Below, one piece after another: positions 48,781 to 60,815 of a DNA stretch of 64,000 bases. Below the pieces are notes generated by a model. It had not been told where the DNA came from. It saw nothing but the letters and a program-made list of their open reading frames with translations, and did not search any database. The translations under genes and the position numbers were made by a program. The stretch's first letter is position 1. Every line of letters starts with the position of its first letter. This DNA comes from Allacma fusca. Taxonomy: Eukaryota; Arthropoda; Collembola; Symphypleona; Sminthuridae. The stretch lies in contig OX359246.1 in assembly GCA_947179485.1 (NCBI GenBank), forward strand, positions 73,249,508 through 73,313,507. Reading direction: 5' to 3'.

Positions 48781-50075
48781 TTACTGGCGCGCATTTCGGT
48801 TTCCAACTATAAGAGACACCGAATTATCAATGATAATTCCAAGGAAAGTCAAACTTAACTGCCTGTCAACAAATCCAAACCATCCATTTTGAGTGCGAAT
48901 GGGTCGAATACACCCAAGACGTTTCCGAAACCAATCATTTCCCTGGAATTTATCCCACGAATACAGAAGTTCACATGATGTCTCATAATGTTGAGCCACT
49001 GAATTCACCATTGTGCGAAGAATATAGCAGATCAGTAGTAACGAATACAGGCCTTTCAAATTACGTAAAGTAACAGCCAGGTAAGTATTTGAAATGACAA
49101 CAACAATCATCATTGAAAAAGCAACGAAGTACGTGTGACTCCACATTTCATTCTGTTCACACTGTAGGATTCTCAACATGTCAAATTGGCTTGTGATGAG
49201 TTCCAGTATTCGTGTAGTTTGTTTCTTGATCGATAACAGCTCCAATAGTCTACGTAAAATAATAGTAAAAGAAATTTGCTGTGACAATGTAATTGCAAAA
49301 TAACAGTAGTATCGATTTCTAAACTTTACCGTAGTTGCGAAATCATGATGTGGCCGTGATACTGCGTTATAACAAAAAGCCAGTGGCACATGAACCATTG
49401 GATACTCCATATGTAGCATTGCAGAATGCTCAACGCAACTCTTGTCATATTAACTCGTCTTGCGTTTTCCAGCATACCTGTCAAATGATATGCTTTTTCT
49501 GGACGGACGACTAATCGAAACGAGTATACAAATAATGCAATCGAGAATATAATTGGTGACTTGCGCAGGACTTTACAGGCATGACTTGAGCTCTTAGATG
49601 TCTTGATACCGTTTGTTGGAAACTTGATCGTTTCATCTGCAATTGTTAAAACCATCTGTGACTAAACATTTTGAATATATATGCTTAATAGCTACCCGTG
49701 ATATGTCAACTAACCGAAATGTTTTTTATCCAAACATATCAAACGATTTATATAATCTTTGGACCCTCTCCAATAAATAGCACTTGTGAGGCAAAGGTTC
49801 AACACATGTATAGTCGGCAAGGTGAAAGACAAAAAATCTGCAGATTCGCTTGGCGAAGCCTTTACAGATTGTAAATAAGAAGTATAAATGTACCGACCAA
49901 TAACCGAGATAGTGTATATAAAATACACTAACGAATTAATGGTACAGTGCACCGTTTTCCACTTGCTTGGAGCCGTTTCCAAGAATCCAGTCGTGGGATT
50001 CCATTTGGTTGGGAAAACACCTAATCGGTTTCCAACGTTAAGCGTTTGTACGAGCAACGATGTTTCTGGACTCAT
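48781..50075 (-). CDS. Seven-TM chemoreceptor-like (gustatory-receptor-like), unit 4
   Basis: Three exons: 49715-50075, 49330-49636 and 48781-49249. All introns are GT-AG (GTTAGT, GTAAAG; acceptors TTGCAG and ACGTAG) and phases 1 and 2 join in frame, giving 378 aa. The start is MSPETSLLVQ. It has repeated hydrophobic segments, for example IIFSIALFVYSFRLVV, AFSMMIVVVISNTYLAV and LYSLLLICYILRTMV, and a conserved end NGWFGFVDRQLSLTF. This is the cleanest copy of four and defines the exon structure for the others. Membrane chemosensory role is inferred from topology, length and family resemblance; ligand unknown. It could be another divergent arthropod seven-TM family. Confidence 0.8.
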
Positions 50076-53000
50076 GTTTAACGCGCCTTAAAAAATTAAC
50101 TGGTTACCGTGGTTGCCAGATTTAGGGTACAGGCTGCTGATTTCAACAAAATATGATTTTAAAGGAAATGCTTTTAATGAAATCTGAATGAGTGAATGTG
50201 GTAGTCGGGGAAACTAAGACAAGTAAGTAGTAAGTACAACGTTACTATTCAGCAGTCACGCTGGCGAAATGAAAATTCTGCAAATAAATAAAGATGTGTC
50301 TTCATCTACATATAAATAATTCTAAAGAACAAGTCAAGAAATACGACCTAAAACGAAAACATTAGTTTCAACCAGAACGCTCCTATTAGTGAAGTGAGTC
50401 GAATAGGTCAGACGAATAAAACCGTTTCACACATAAACGTAGACCTCTAACCAGTAGTACCCGAATACAACCTTTTAGTAATATTTGGTTTACCAATTCA
50501 TGCTGTTTAATCATTCTTTTGCTGACATGTACTGTGAGTTACTCAAGCTTTGCTACTATTTTAATTACAGAATTTCATTAGCAGTCATGTACAAAGGTTA
50601 CTTTTATATTAAAAACACCTACTCAAAACATGATCAAAGGTATTCAATGTAATTGGTTTTAATATAAAAGTGACCTTTATAAGCGGCTGCTAATTAAATT
50701 CAGTAATTAAAATAGTAAAAAAGCTTATGTATCTGGCATTACAGTTCAGTGAAATGATTATTAAACATCATGAATTGGTAAGCCATGTGCTACAAAAATA
50801 AGATTGTATTTGCGTATATGTATGGTTACATGTCCACGTCCGCGTGCAAAATGGTCTATTTTTCTAACCTATTCGACACGCTTTACTAGTCGTGCGTTCT
50901 GGTTAAAAATCATTCATACGGTTTAGTGTCGTCTCGTATCTCTACACATTCCGAAGGGCCTTATCTCTCATTTGTACATATTAATCTACACAGTCATTTT
51001 CTCCTTAGTTCTCTGTCATCGACTGTTTTGCAGCTGTGATTTGGTCTTACTACAATTAGTTAATTTAATTTAGAACCTATATTTGCTAGTTCACAGTAGA
51101 TGGATTAGTATTTCTACCTGTGATTTGAAATAATAATGCGTTAAATTTATTATTTAAGTTTAATATTTTTGAATTGGCCCTTTAGTTTTATAAACTAAAA
51201 ATTGCATCAAAACTGAATAACTATTTTGAAACAAGTTATGAATTAAATTTGGGAATTTAAAAAGAAAGTAATAGTAAGCAATAATGTCGCTTTGATAAAA
51301 CATGATTCTGACATTGTTTCACTCTTTTGACCGCTGTGACATATTTGAAGACCTGGTCCAGTTTTCTTGTCTCGTAAATTATTTTGATAACGCAGCTTTA
51401 TTTATTATTTGTTTATGCGGTTGCTTTTCTATTACATAAATGGAATATCGATGTTTAATGGTCTCTTTTCTCAAAATTACGTAATTTCCCTTCGAGAGAG
51501 CAGAAAGAAATTTCCTGTGTAAATTAATGTGACCTAGATGTGTTTATTTAAATCGAAAATATCAAATGATGCTCCCATTGGACTTGCGTTTACATATGAA
51601 GATGTTGCTCACTAAGATGAAACACATTCCAGAAACAAGAAAGGACAGTCTGACATTGGATCTGTGTATTCGTGTAGTTCTGAAACATTTTCACAACAAC
51701 ACCTGAACAAGGACTAGAAAGCATTTTTAGTTAAAAGCAAAACAGTTCTGTGCAAAAGTATGTAATTATATTATTTAAGCAATCCGCATTTTATTACCAT
51801 TATGTTATGACAGAACTGATGTGGACTGAATTAAATCGTTTGTGCCACTTATGTATTGAGAGATTCAATGCTACAACTTTTATAACTTTTTATGAAGGAG
51901 CTTGTCCCCGATATTAATTTGCAGTGCCGAAAAAACTTTCTGATTCTGATTAATAATTGGGCTTGTTTATAACAAATTTCTTGAATTGCTTAAAAAGGCA
52001 TGACTTAAGTACATTAAACATTAATGCAATATTTCATTAAACACATTCATCTCAAATTTTAACCTTTTGACTGACAAGTAAACAATTGAATTATTCAATG
52101 AAATGTGAACAGTGTAAACAGAACCATTGATATTCTTGACCAAATAATGACGAACAACCCGCCAGTCAGTCAACAATTCATAGTTCTACGTTCTGGCAGT
52201 ACTGTCAGACGTCGAGGATTTGCATGGACAGTCCAGGAATGAAGGTTAGACGATGTAAGGAATGTGTTTGTGAAACTGCTTCTTGGTGTCGCAAATGGAA
52301 TCATTATGTCATAATTTATCCATACAGCAAATACCATATTAAAATCACGATAATAAAAACTAGGCTTGGCTACAAGAATTTTTAGCTATTTCAAATAATT
52401 TGACAGATATTCAGTGAGGTAAGGTGTTTACAAGACAAAAGGTTAAACTTATTTTTGACCTGCAGGTAAACATGTCGTTTCTTTCCTAATAAGTGTCAGT
52501 CAATGAAATACTAGAAACCCCCATATTTTTATCCAGATATAAATTTTAATTTCGCTCGGATTTAAAGAAAATCTTTTACAGTTACCCGAATCAACATTCC
52601 AGGCCAAAGAAGTTAAACTATGTTGAAAATAATAAGAACCAATGCATATGTACGTCTGCAAAACATATATATAAAATATTTGTAAATGATTAGCAAAACG
52701 CAGTATGTCACAGTTGGAAGTGTTCATGTTTATAACTTGTCGTATGATGCATTTCTCACCAGAACTATTTTCAAACACTACAACAAGACATTAAGATTCC
52801 CCTTTAATTCCTCAAAACAACAAATGCTTATTCGCAATTTTGATGCGCAGTAAAGTCATGAAATTATGCATACCTATTTTGGAACTCAACTGAAGTGATG
52901 AAACCTTGCAAAGATTGTGGAAAGATAATAATTGCTAATAAGAAATTTGGGGAGCACTAAAATATTGCATTTTGATGTCCAACACACTCTGTAACTTAAA

Positions 53001-54894
53001 CTAGATCTGCATTTAAAGTTACAATTATTAGATACTAGAGGAAAGAAAATAACGGTAGGTTTTGTACATCCATGTATTTCATAATGCGATAAATATTTAT
53101 TCTACAACTATACTTCCGTAGTAATTATTCCATTATTAAACAATTCGGGCATCTAATTTTTAAAAAATTAAAATTTTATTAATCAAAAATTTCCATTTAC
53201 AAATTTTTAATAACATTAAAATTACCGTCGCGTCTAGCTGTAATACATAAATATATACATAGTACTTGCTACCAGCTATCATGTTTAAAAATCATTTGCA
53301 TTATGGGAATTCCCTCGAAAAACATCAGGCTAAAATTCGTGTACATGACGGTGGAGTCAGTTTGCTTTTAAGAGACACTAATAAACAAATATTATATTGT
53401 GAGCACTATTTTTTAAATCAATTTTAATAGCATTTTCCTTTTGCGAAACGTAATTTCGATTTTGAACCTAACAACAAGTGTTCCATATAAACTCCATTGA
53501 AAATTAACAATTTTTGAAATTAAGTTTTTAAGTTGACCTGACCTTGGTGACCTTTGGATAACAATTTGATACAAAATTTATTTGGTCCGAAACTTGGGCT
53601 AAACTTAAATATAAGGCAATGAAATCGGTATGCTTCTAAATATGGTACTAAAAGGATATTAGAAGTATGATTAGTATTAAGGTTTTTCTGCCAGCACTCT
53701 CCGTTGGTTAACATTGCGGGTATATTTGTATCTTTATACAAGTAAACTCGTTGTTGGAGTAAGTTTTGAGTGTGTTTGATTGGAACTTTGGAAAGGAAGC
53801 ATGAAAGTATACAACTTACAATTAATATACAGATGCATATAAGATACCCTGTGAGCTTACATATGTACATGACCGCATGAGAACTACCTCACCTCCATAT
53901 GATACACGGCTATTACTGAACTCCTTTATTGTATACTTCAGTAGAATACCAAAATAAAGGACACATCGACGCAATGTGTACGTCCCCAAATACAATGTTC
54001 TTTAATTCGTTTCGAAATTTAGTAGAACTGAAAATTATGAATTATTTACTGCAAATTGAATATTTGAATGACGTCTCATTTCTACTTTACACGCCACTAT
54101 ACTTTAATCACCTTAATGAAGGACGGCTTGGGAGCAGGGTTACACAAAGTTCATTTACTCATTGACTGTCCTCGTGAGCGAGAGCTCTGCACATAAATTG
54201 TGGTTTGATGTATAGCCATGTATACAGTACGCTAATTGCTCCGTAGGCTCTACCCATACGCTAGTACATTAAAAACACTGCGGCCTATGAATTTTAATTT
54301 GTTCGTGCCAAACTAAATAATTATCTCATTATAAGGAAATTTGTGGGTGGATATTTATGCATGTCACACTGAGCTCCTTAAAAGCTTCGTTGACTCACTT
54401 CATAATATTTATGCAGAGGGTGGCATAAAACCACTGAAACCCTCCATTTGAGGAACGGGGGCTGAAAATGCCCAATTTTATAGCACATCTCTCTCTAACT
54501 ATACGCTTCATTTCATTTAATTTCATTCACAGGCATAAAAGTCAATCTTACGAACAGTCGTCACTGATGGGCTGATGGAAGGGTTTTGTGGCACTCAGTA
54601 TGTCAATGCAATGGAGGAGCTGAGTAAAAGGACTTGTAATTAAGTTAGCATAAGAAAAACACATAAGAGTGTGTCATCCATATTTACGACGCTTCCTCGC
54701 TCCTTTCCTAAATGTAATCTCACGTGAGTCTTATTTTTGCTGAAGGCAGTCAGATACCTAGATCAAATCCGTGCAGATTCAAATCTTCCTAGAAAACGTA
54801 AGTCTTAATAATGGAATTAATTGAATTGAAAAAATTAAAGAGTATTTTTGTAATCCCAGAATTTATTTCAGGACATCAAATACGTATAGATATC
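50076..54894. other. Spacer and 5' flank of the secreted-peptide gene, unit 4
   Basis: To about 53700 this is the fourth diverged version of the cassette spacer; from 53700 to 54894 it matches unit 2 (19200-22967 without the two insertions). No gene seen; minus-strand open stretches such as 53520-53870 show no motif. TTTATTTCAG just upstream of 54895 suggests a 5' UTR intron. Confidence 0.55.
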
Positions 54895-55630
54895 ATGAAG
54901 TTCCAGACTTTATTTTTCGGGATTCTCCTTGTGGGTCTTGTCAGTGTGGAATTCTCCCATGGGATTAATATTTTCGGGAGGAAGAAGAAAACCACTACGA
55001 CCACTACGGAAAATATATTAAGTTGTATGTGACTTTGTTTCTAAATATAAACGAATTTTCGCATATTACAAATTTAAATGATTGCACTTCATTATTTTCG
55101 CCCGCAAAGGAACATGAAATAACTTTAACATCCTCTCCCAAATATATTTGATATTTCTTCAGAAGTTTGCTTCAATAATTCACATTTTTACAATATGACA
55201 CTGCTGCGTGTGCCAAAACATTCTATTATTCTATAAGCATTGTTTACAGGGGAAAATGAGCTTATAATTATAAACCTGTTTCCGACCTTATCAAAATGTT
55301 CCAGTTAAACTCAATTGTCTTGTGCGTTATACTTTCCAATAGTATGTCTTATGATTTTTGTAAATTTTTGTACGTGTTATTTAATTCATTACATTGAATT
55401 ACATATTAGCAAATACAATTTTTAAAGTGAGATTTTATAATATTTTGACTTAATTTATAGCTGGACCTTCAACGACGGGCCAGCCCATGGTGCCCTCCAA
55501 CTCGAATCCTCAAACTTGCTGGTGGACCCAATGTTCCAAACGATGCCCGGGCACAGCTCAAGTGGCTGGGGCCAGCGTTTGTGAGGGAGGGAAGAGAGTG
55601 TACAAGTTTAATTGTTGCAATGCTAAATAA
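54895..55630 (+). CDS. Secreted cysteine-rich peptide
   Basis: Exons 54895-55024 and 55461-55630, joined in phase 1 by a GTATGT...TTTATAG intron; predicted 99 aa. Residues 1-23 form a signal peptide (MKFQTLFFGILLVGLVSVEF), followed by a basic and threonine-rich linker (FGRKKKTTTTTT). Exon 2 carries six cysteines with spacing C-x4-C-x3-C-x11-C-x10-CC, within TCWWTQCSKRCPG and the final NCCNAK. This looks like a small disulfide-stabilised domain, but I do not recognise the family with certainty. A second possible first exon lies in the intron (55296-55341). The closely related unit 2 copy has lost exon 2. No link to the receptors is shown beyond proximity. Confidence 0.82.
55296..55341 (+). CDS. 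Alternative signal-peptide first exon of the secreted peptide
   Basis: ATG at 55296 encodes MFQLNSIVLCVILSN and reaches a GTATGT donor in phase 1, the same phase as exon 1, so it can join the cysteine exon at 55461 in frame through a 119-bp intron. The residues are typical of a signal peptide. The same exon is present at 23369-23414 in unit 2. Whether it is transcribed from its own promoter is unknown. Confidence 0.5.
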
Positions 55631-55775
55631 TACTAATATTTTGCTTTGTAATTGCCAGAAAACGTCTACAAATAGGGTACTCCAGTTCTAACTATAACTT
55701 AACCCAAATTTGACACGTGCAGAATACTAATTGTCTTTGATTTTAATAATTACACATATTTTGATGTCGCGACTA

Positions 55776-55781
55776 AATAAA
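55776..55781 (+). terminator. Poly(A) signal AATAAA
   Basis: Canonical AATAAA about 145 bases after the secreted-peptide stop codon, followed by an AT-rich stretch. Consistent with the 3' end of that gene. Confidence 0.55.
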
Positions 55782-57002
55782 GTACCCTGTTAAATACTAC
55801 TACATGTTTTAGTCATGCGCTTGATAATTTGTTTTCTCATTAATTTCGTATGCATTGTGTGCCTATGTGGATATTTCAGATAGCAGAGCATTTTTGATAT
55901 TAGACTCTAGTGTGACTTCACGTCCGCACCCTGGAACACCCGGGAGTATAAATACGTTCCCGAAATATAGGAGGGGAAATTAATCTTGGACTAATTGAGC
56001 TTAAAATAAAAACTTAGAATTAAAAAAAAGTCATCACAAGCAACTTTAGATAATAACTTGCAGGATATAGTGGACATCGACAAGGGCAAGTAACAGAGCC
56101 CTCAACCTTGAGCCTGAAGTCTAAACAAGAGGCTCTCAGTGTATATATAACTAGAAAGTATTCTGTCAAGTTATTTATGACATTCCGGGATAAAGGGGGA
56201 CAGGGAGAATATTGTCCCATCAAAAATATAGTCAGGAAGGGGCAGGTTATAATATGCCTGTCCTCCCCACTGTTCAGGATTTCAGGAATCAAATTAGACT
56301 TCCTGAATTTTTGCTGTCAAAATTGCAAAAGCTTCAAAAAAAATGTAAATCCTGTACAATTTGCTATTAATTGTATTTAAAAAACTTGAAAGAATCTATT
56401 TCTCCTAAACAATTATGTTTACATCGCATTGCAAAATATTTTTCTCATCCTAGCACATAGCACAAGCAGGAGTTGATAGTACGTGCATACTTGTGGATAT
56501 CAGTTCAGCAAGGTAACTAATATTAAAATTATCTTGGTGGTAGATCCGCAGGCTAAATTAATTATTTAATAAAAATTATTCAATCCGGTCGAGAGACAGA
56601 AGTCACAAAACCACGAAATTGAGGAGAATTTCTGCATGAGTTCCTACGTTTGAAAGCCAAAATCGAAGTCGAGGAATGAGATCAAGAATTTCACGAAAGG
56701 GAGAAAATTGAATTGACAAGTTATGGGTCATGCTACGGAAGACCAAAATTTGCGTAGTTACCACTATGCCAAAATTCGAAGAACAGACGGAACCACCCAC
56801 AGAATTAGTTCCCAATCAGTGTAATGATTCTTTGATATCTTTATTTGAAATCCAGGAAATTTATGCATTCGACCCCATAATGGAGAGATTCCTGTTTAAT
56901 TATGTAGCAAATGTAAGAAGAGAGAACTTTTGTACGCTGTTAAATGTACAGAATGCAGAACATCTATACAATAATTTAAATTTCCAAAAGCAATGTACAC
57001 AC
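55782..57002. other. Intergenic, no gene supported
   Basis: Open stretches at 56108-56380 (plus), 56020-56292 (minus) and 56730-57005 (plus) overlap or lack motifs, paralogues and clear splice context. The last contains a plausible MPKFEEQTEPPTELVP segment, but nothing I can assign. Confidence 0.45.
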
Positions 57003-57637
57003 TAGTGCATCGCATGGGTTCAGGTCACACCCGGGTACTAGGGTTCAGGTTCAGGTTCAGGATGGGTGCATGTATGTTGGGCACAATAATTTTGGGTCGT
57101 TTTTGGGTACAATATTTTATACCCGTGAAACTAGTTAAAGGTGCAGGGGCAGGTACAGAGAAAAATTTGTTTTGATTTTACCTGTCAGGACCAGGTGTAA
57201 CACATGAAAGACCTGAACCTGATCACAAAAGACCTGAAATGTTTGGTTTCATTGATTGAAAGTTGAAGGCCCAAGAATTTCAAGCTTCAAAGATGATTTC
57301 CATTACAAAAGCAATGGAAGGGTGTCCCAATAACCATTTCAAGCATTCTTATTCATTTTAAATACATTTTGTACTACAAATATCCAATTGTACTTTTAAT
57401 ACGAGATAAAATAAAAAACGTTCTGATTCTCAAGTACCCAAACATGTTCAGGTCCGGTAAAACAATACCCGGGTTCAGGTTAACCTTTGGGTACTAATCA
57501 GGTGCTGGTACTACAAAAATGCAGTTGGGTTAGATTCAGGATCGAAAAATTTGAACCTGCAAAATACAGGTTCACTTTTTTGAGGTACCCAAAGTTTGGT
57601 TACAGGTTCGACTGTTTTGAACCCATGCGATACACTA
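57003..57637. mobile_element. Complete TAGTGCATCGCATGGG element
   Basis: Inverted ends TAGTGCATCGCATGGGTTCA and TTTGAACCCATGCGATACAC; flanks gtacacac and gtacaaac give an 8-bp duplication with one mismatch. CAGGTTCAGG words lie at both sides. The central 57217-57472 is the same as the fragment at 24058-24309, and the family is shared with 35848-36434. Confidence 0.85.
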
Positions 57638-58920
57638 GTACAAACTCTCAAATTGCAACAATGTAAATATGCTATGCTCAAACGTGCTATGCGCAAAACC
57701 CAATTGACATGAATACATTTTATGTTTGCATGAGATTGGCTTGAAATCCATGAAATAGAATTTAGTGTTTGTAATAAAAAATTTGTTATATGAGATTGAA
57801 TTGCTGTCTTTCGTGAAAGCTTGTTTTTTTTAAATGTGTGTACAAGAACATTTTAGAAAAATGGGAAGTTCTATTCTTCGCATGCTCATATAAGCTAGCT
57901 ATATAAAAATAATGTGTACCGATGCATGTACATGCATACATACGTTTGTAGATAGCCACAAGAGAAGTCACTAAAACCAATTCAAAAATTGTGTCTCCCC
58001 ATTTTTTTGGACGTCCCGGAGTGCCTGGATGTACGTAAGTATAGTAGGTGTGTTTTACTAAATAAATAAATGATTTAATTAAACCGGCTCTCCAAACCAA
58101 CTCTGGCCTATTTTATGACATAAACACCAATAAAAGATTTTTCTGAAACTTAATGTTTAATCAAAATGGTTTCCTATTAATTTTAAGTATCCACAGCTGC
58201 TCCGACGTTTTTGAACCGCCTCCCCGCCCCTGTCAGAAAATTCCTAATGAAAATCAAGCAGTCGTTCCTACCCCTCCTTTGTGTAGACCATCATTAAAAT
58301 TCAAGGACACCTATTTTCAAGAATCGTATTCTTGAGGCTCATTTCAGTTTGCCAATACAATTGAACTCCCACTACATTATCGTAATTTATGGAAATTTCT
58401 TGTGGATCCCCCGGTGATGACGTAATAAAAGCAGGATTTTTCTCATAGCGAAAAATACAAATAATTTAGGAACTTTTTAAAATATTTTCAGGTTTTTAGA
58501 TATAACTCCATAATTTATATATGCTTAAACAACTTTAATAATAATGCTCACTTTTTCAGCTATTCTCCAGAATATCCTATAAATTATTTGTTTACGGTTA
58601 AGGTTGAAATTACGCTTTATTGCATTTTAGAATTTATTGCATATCGTTCCAACATATAATGTAACAAAATTACTCGTACAACCTTAGTCCTAAGCCCAAT
58701 AAAAGTCCATGGAAAAGACAGAGTTCTATTGGTGCAGAAAATTCCTGTACCTGTGTACTCGATGCAAGAGTGAAATAAAATTTTCAGTATTCCGGCCAGC
58801 AATTAAAATAATTACATCTGTTAGAGCAGCACTCCTCGTCGGTGAGACACGCTACCCATTCTGTTTTACAACCTCTCTAAAGTACAGTTTTGAAGGAGTT
58901 GTTAGTATTTTAAATAATTA
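57638..58920. other. Intergenic, no gene supported
   Basis: AT-rich sequence with no motif-bearing open frame. The 3' untranslated part of the minus-strand double-knottin gene would lie in its right end. Confidence 0.45.
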
Positions 58921-59437
58921 TTAATAGGCTGGTATAAAGTAGATTGCACTTACGCAAGTTAAATACGTACAAATACCGGAGCAGCAGTCACTATCGAACA
59001 GACACCAACTTCCAGTCTCTTTACATGGCTGGTATTAATCAAGGTGTAAATAAACCACACAGCTTTTAAAACTTTTGGGAATATTGTATATACATTACCC
59101 CGCATGTTAAATCTGTGCAGTATTCAGAACAGCATTCAATATTCTTCATACAATATGATCCGTCTTCTTTGCAGTCATGCTAAAGCATAAAATGAATTTG
59201 GATTATTGGAATTTAAAATGTACAAAAAAAATTAAAGTAGCCACCAAATTGAATTTAAACTTACAATTTCTCCGTACAAGGCCTGGCCTGACGTCAATCC
59301 CACGGTTACGGCAAGATAAAATATCAGAAAGAAGAAATCCACCAAAATCCTAAGCAAGTATATGTTAAGTGTTAATACAAGTTCAAAATCCTGTGAATAT
59401 TGACTACACTTTATAGAATGCCTTACTTGAAATTCAT
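58921..59437 (-). CDS. Secreted tandem double-knottin (inhibitor cystine knot-like) peptide
   Basis: Four coding exons on the minus strand: 59427-59437, 59265-59349, 59099-59179 and 58921-59028. All donors are GTA-type (GTAAGG, GTAAGT, GTAATG), all acceptors end AG, and the phases (2, 0, 0) fit without a stop; predicted 94 aa. Exons 1-2 give a signal peptide (FFFLIFYLAVTVGL core). Exon 3 and exon 4 each encode one six-cysteine module with exactly the same spacing, C-x6-C-x5-CC-x3-C-x4-C, the inhibitor cystine knot pattern. Examples: MKNIECCSEYC and LFDSDCCSGIC. The short hydrophobic tail after the last cysteine may be an artefact if the GTAAGT there is a real donor to a further exon. ICK peptides serve as toxins, antimicrobials or channel modulators; the role here is unknown. 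The cassette copies at 11451, 26711 and 45777 are its decayed relatives. Confidence 0.82.
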
Positions 59438-59861
59438 TTCGTAAGGACCTTGTATTTATGACGAGATCTGCACAGCAATAGCTATTCCTGACCCGGACTG
59501 CGAGCACTATGTATGGGAAAATAAGTTAGAAATCAAGCAGGATTCTATAAATCAAATCGTATACCTAGAAATAATACAAAAAATATAACCCTTGATAAAA
59601 TTTAAAAGTATTTGTGCGCGGACGCTTTGTCTCCTCTCAATTCTGCAAAAACCGTTTAAGAAGGAGCTTCCTGTCATTTAAATTTGTGAAAACGATAAAC
59701 ACCATTATTGAGTCGTTAAGTTTCATAGTATGTCAACAGCACAAACGAATGGAGTAAAGATTTTGTAAAAGTTGGAATATTTTGCATTTAAAAATTGTTT
59801 AAAAGTTTATCGCGAAAATAATAGCCTGTTTCCAAAGAAGCATTCAAAAATGTATTTGTAT

Positions 59862-60150
59862 CAGTGCATCGCATGGGTACGGGTAGTACCTGAGTATTTG
59901 GGAACAGGTACAGGTCCAGGTCCGAAATGCGTACTCTGTTCAAGTACCCAAACTGAGTGGATGTTTTATGGGTACTAGCTATATGTACCCGAATTTTGGA
60001 TACAAAATCAGGTGTTGGGTACAGGTACAAACTTGGAAGTTTTTGGGCTGTACCTGACAGGAACAGGTACAAGCTTCCAATATACCTGGACCTGATAAAT
60101 TAGTACCTGAAGTAGTGGGTACTTTTATGAACAGATATCTATCTTACGAG
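59862..60150. mobile_element. Degenerate GGTACAGG-word element
   Basis: Left end CAGTGCATCGCATGGGTACG is clear; the body is short and full of CAGGTACAGGTCCAGG-type words. The right terminus is not recognisable, so the end coordinate is approximate. Confidence 0.6.
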
Positions 60151-60159
60151 GCATCTAGT

Positions 60160-60815
60160 GTAGTATGTGGCATGTGGTTCTCTCCGACCTAACGATTTAT
60201 TTTCCTATTCAGCGTGTTTTCAGGAGTGCATAGTAATTTTTGAAGCATTATAGATGGTTGACCGGCTTAGCACAACGTGCCAGCAGTAAGTACGTCCCGA
60301 TGAGAAAATATTGGTCATAGAAACGTCAAAGATGGACATATGGACAATAAGACGTCGGAACGAGAAGCTAGGTAAACTTTTTACGTTTGACGGGCGTTGG
60401 GTAACTGAAGATGTCTAACGTCCACAGTCTCTGGTAATACTAATGTTGACTGGACGTCAAAGTCTTACCGGACATGTTTGTATACAAAACTTATTGTAGT
60501 ATTTTCGTCATATAAACGTGAATTTGACGTCAGGATATGACCGCCGGATTAACGGTCATACTAACGTCGGGAGAACGTTAGTTGCTCAATAATTTCGGGC
60601 TTGCGTATGTGAATGGTCTTGACATGCGCAGGTTCCTTATGCAGTGGAGCACTACCCGACTTGGATTAAGAGCCGTTTTAGCAACCAAAAAGCTGCATGG
60701 TATTTGGGGAACTGCAATAACTTTGTGAGATTTTGTAGTGACGTAATAAAAGGTGAATAAATATTTAAATATTTTCTAAGTGAAATAAGTTTTTTAGGGA
60801 GACAGTGTGACAAAA
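60160..60815. other. 5' flank of the transposase gene
   Basis: Rich in ACGTC/GACGT words (for example 60300-60580: aacgtcaaag, gacgtcgg, acgttgg) in both orientations, similar in style to subterminal repeats of DNA transposons. These could be the 5' subterminal binding sites of the element whose transposase follows. No terminal repeat could be paired because the right end is outside the window. Confidence 0.4.

Noticed and set aside
57786..58100. Minus-strand 104-codon open stretch
   Set aside because: No motif, no paralogue and no splice support; sequence composition like surrounding intergenic DNA.
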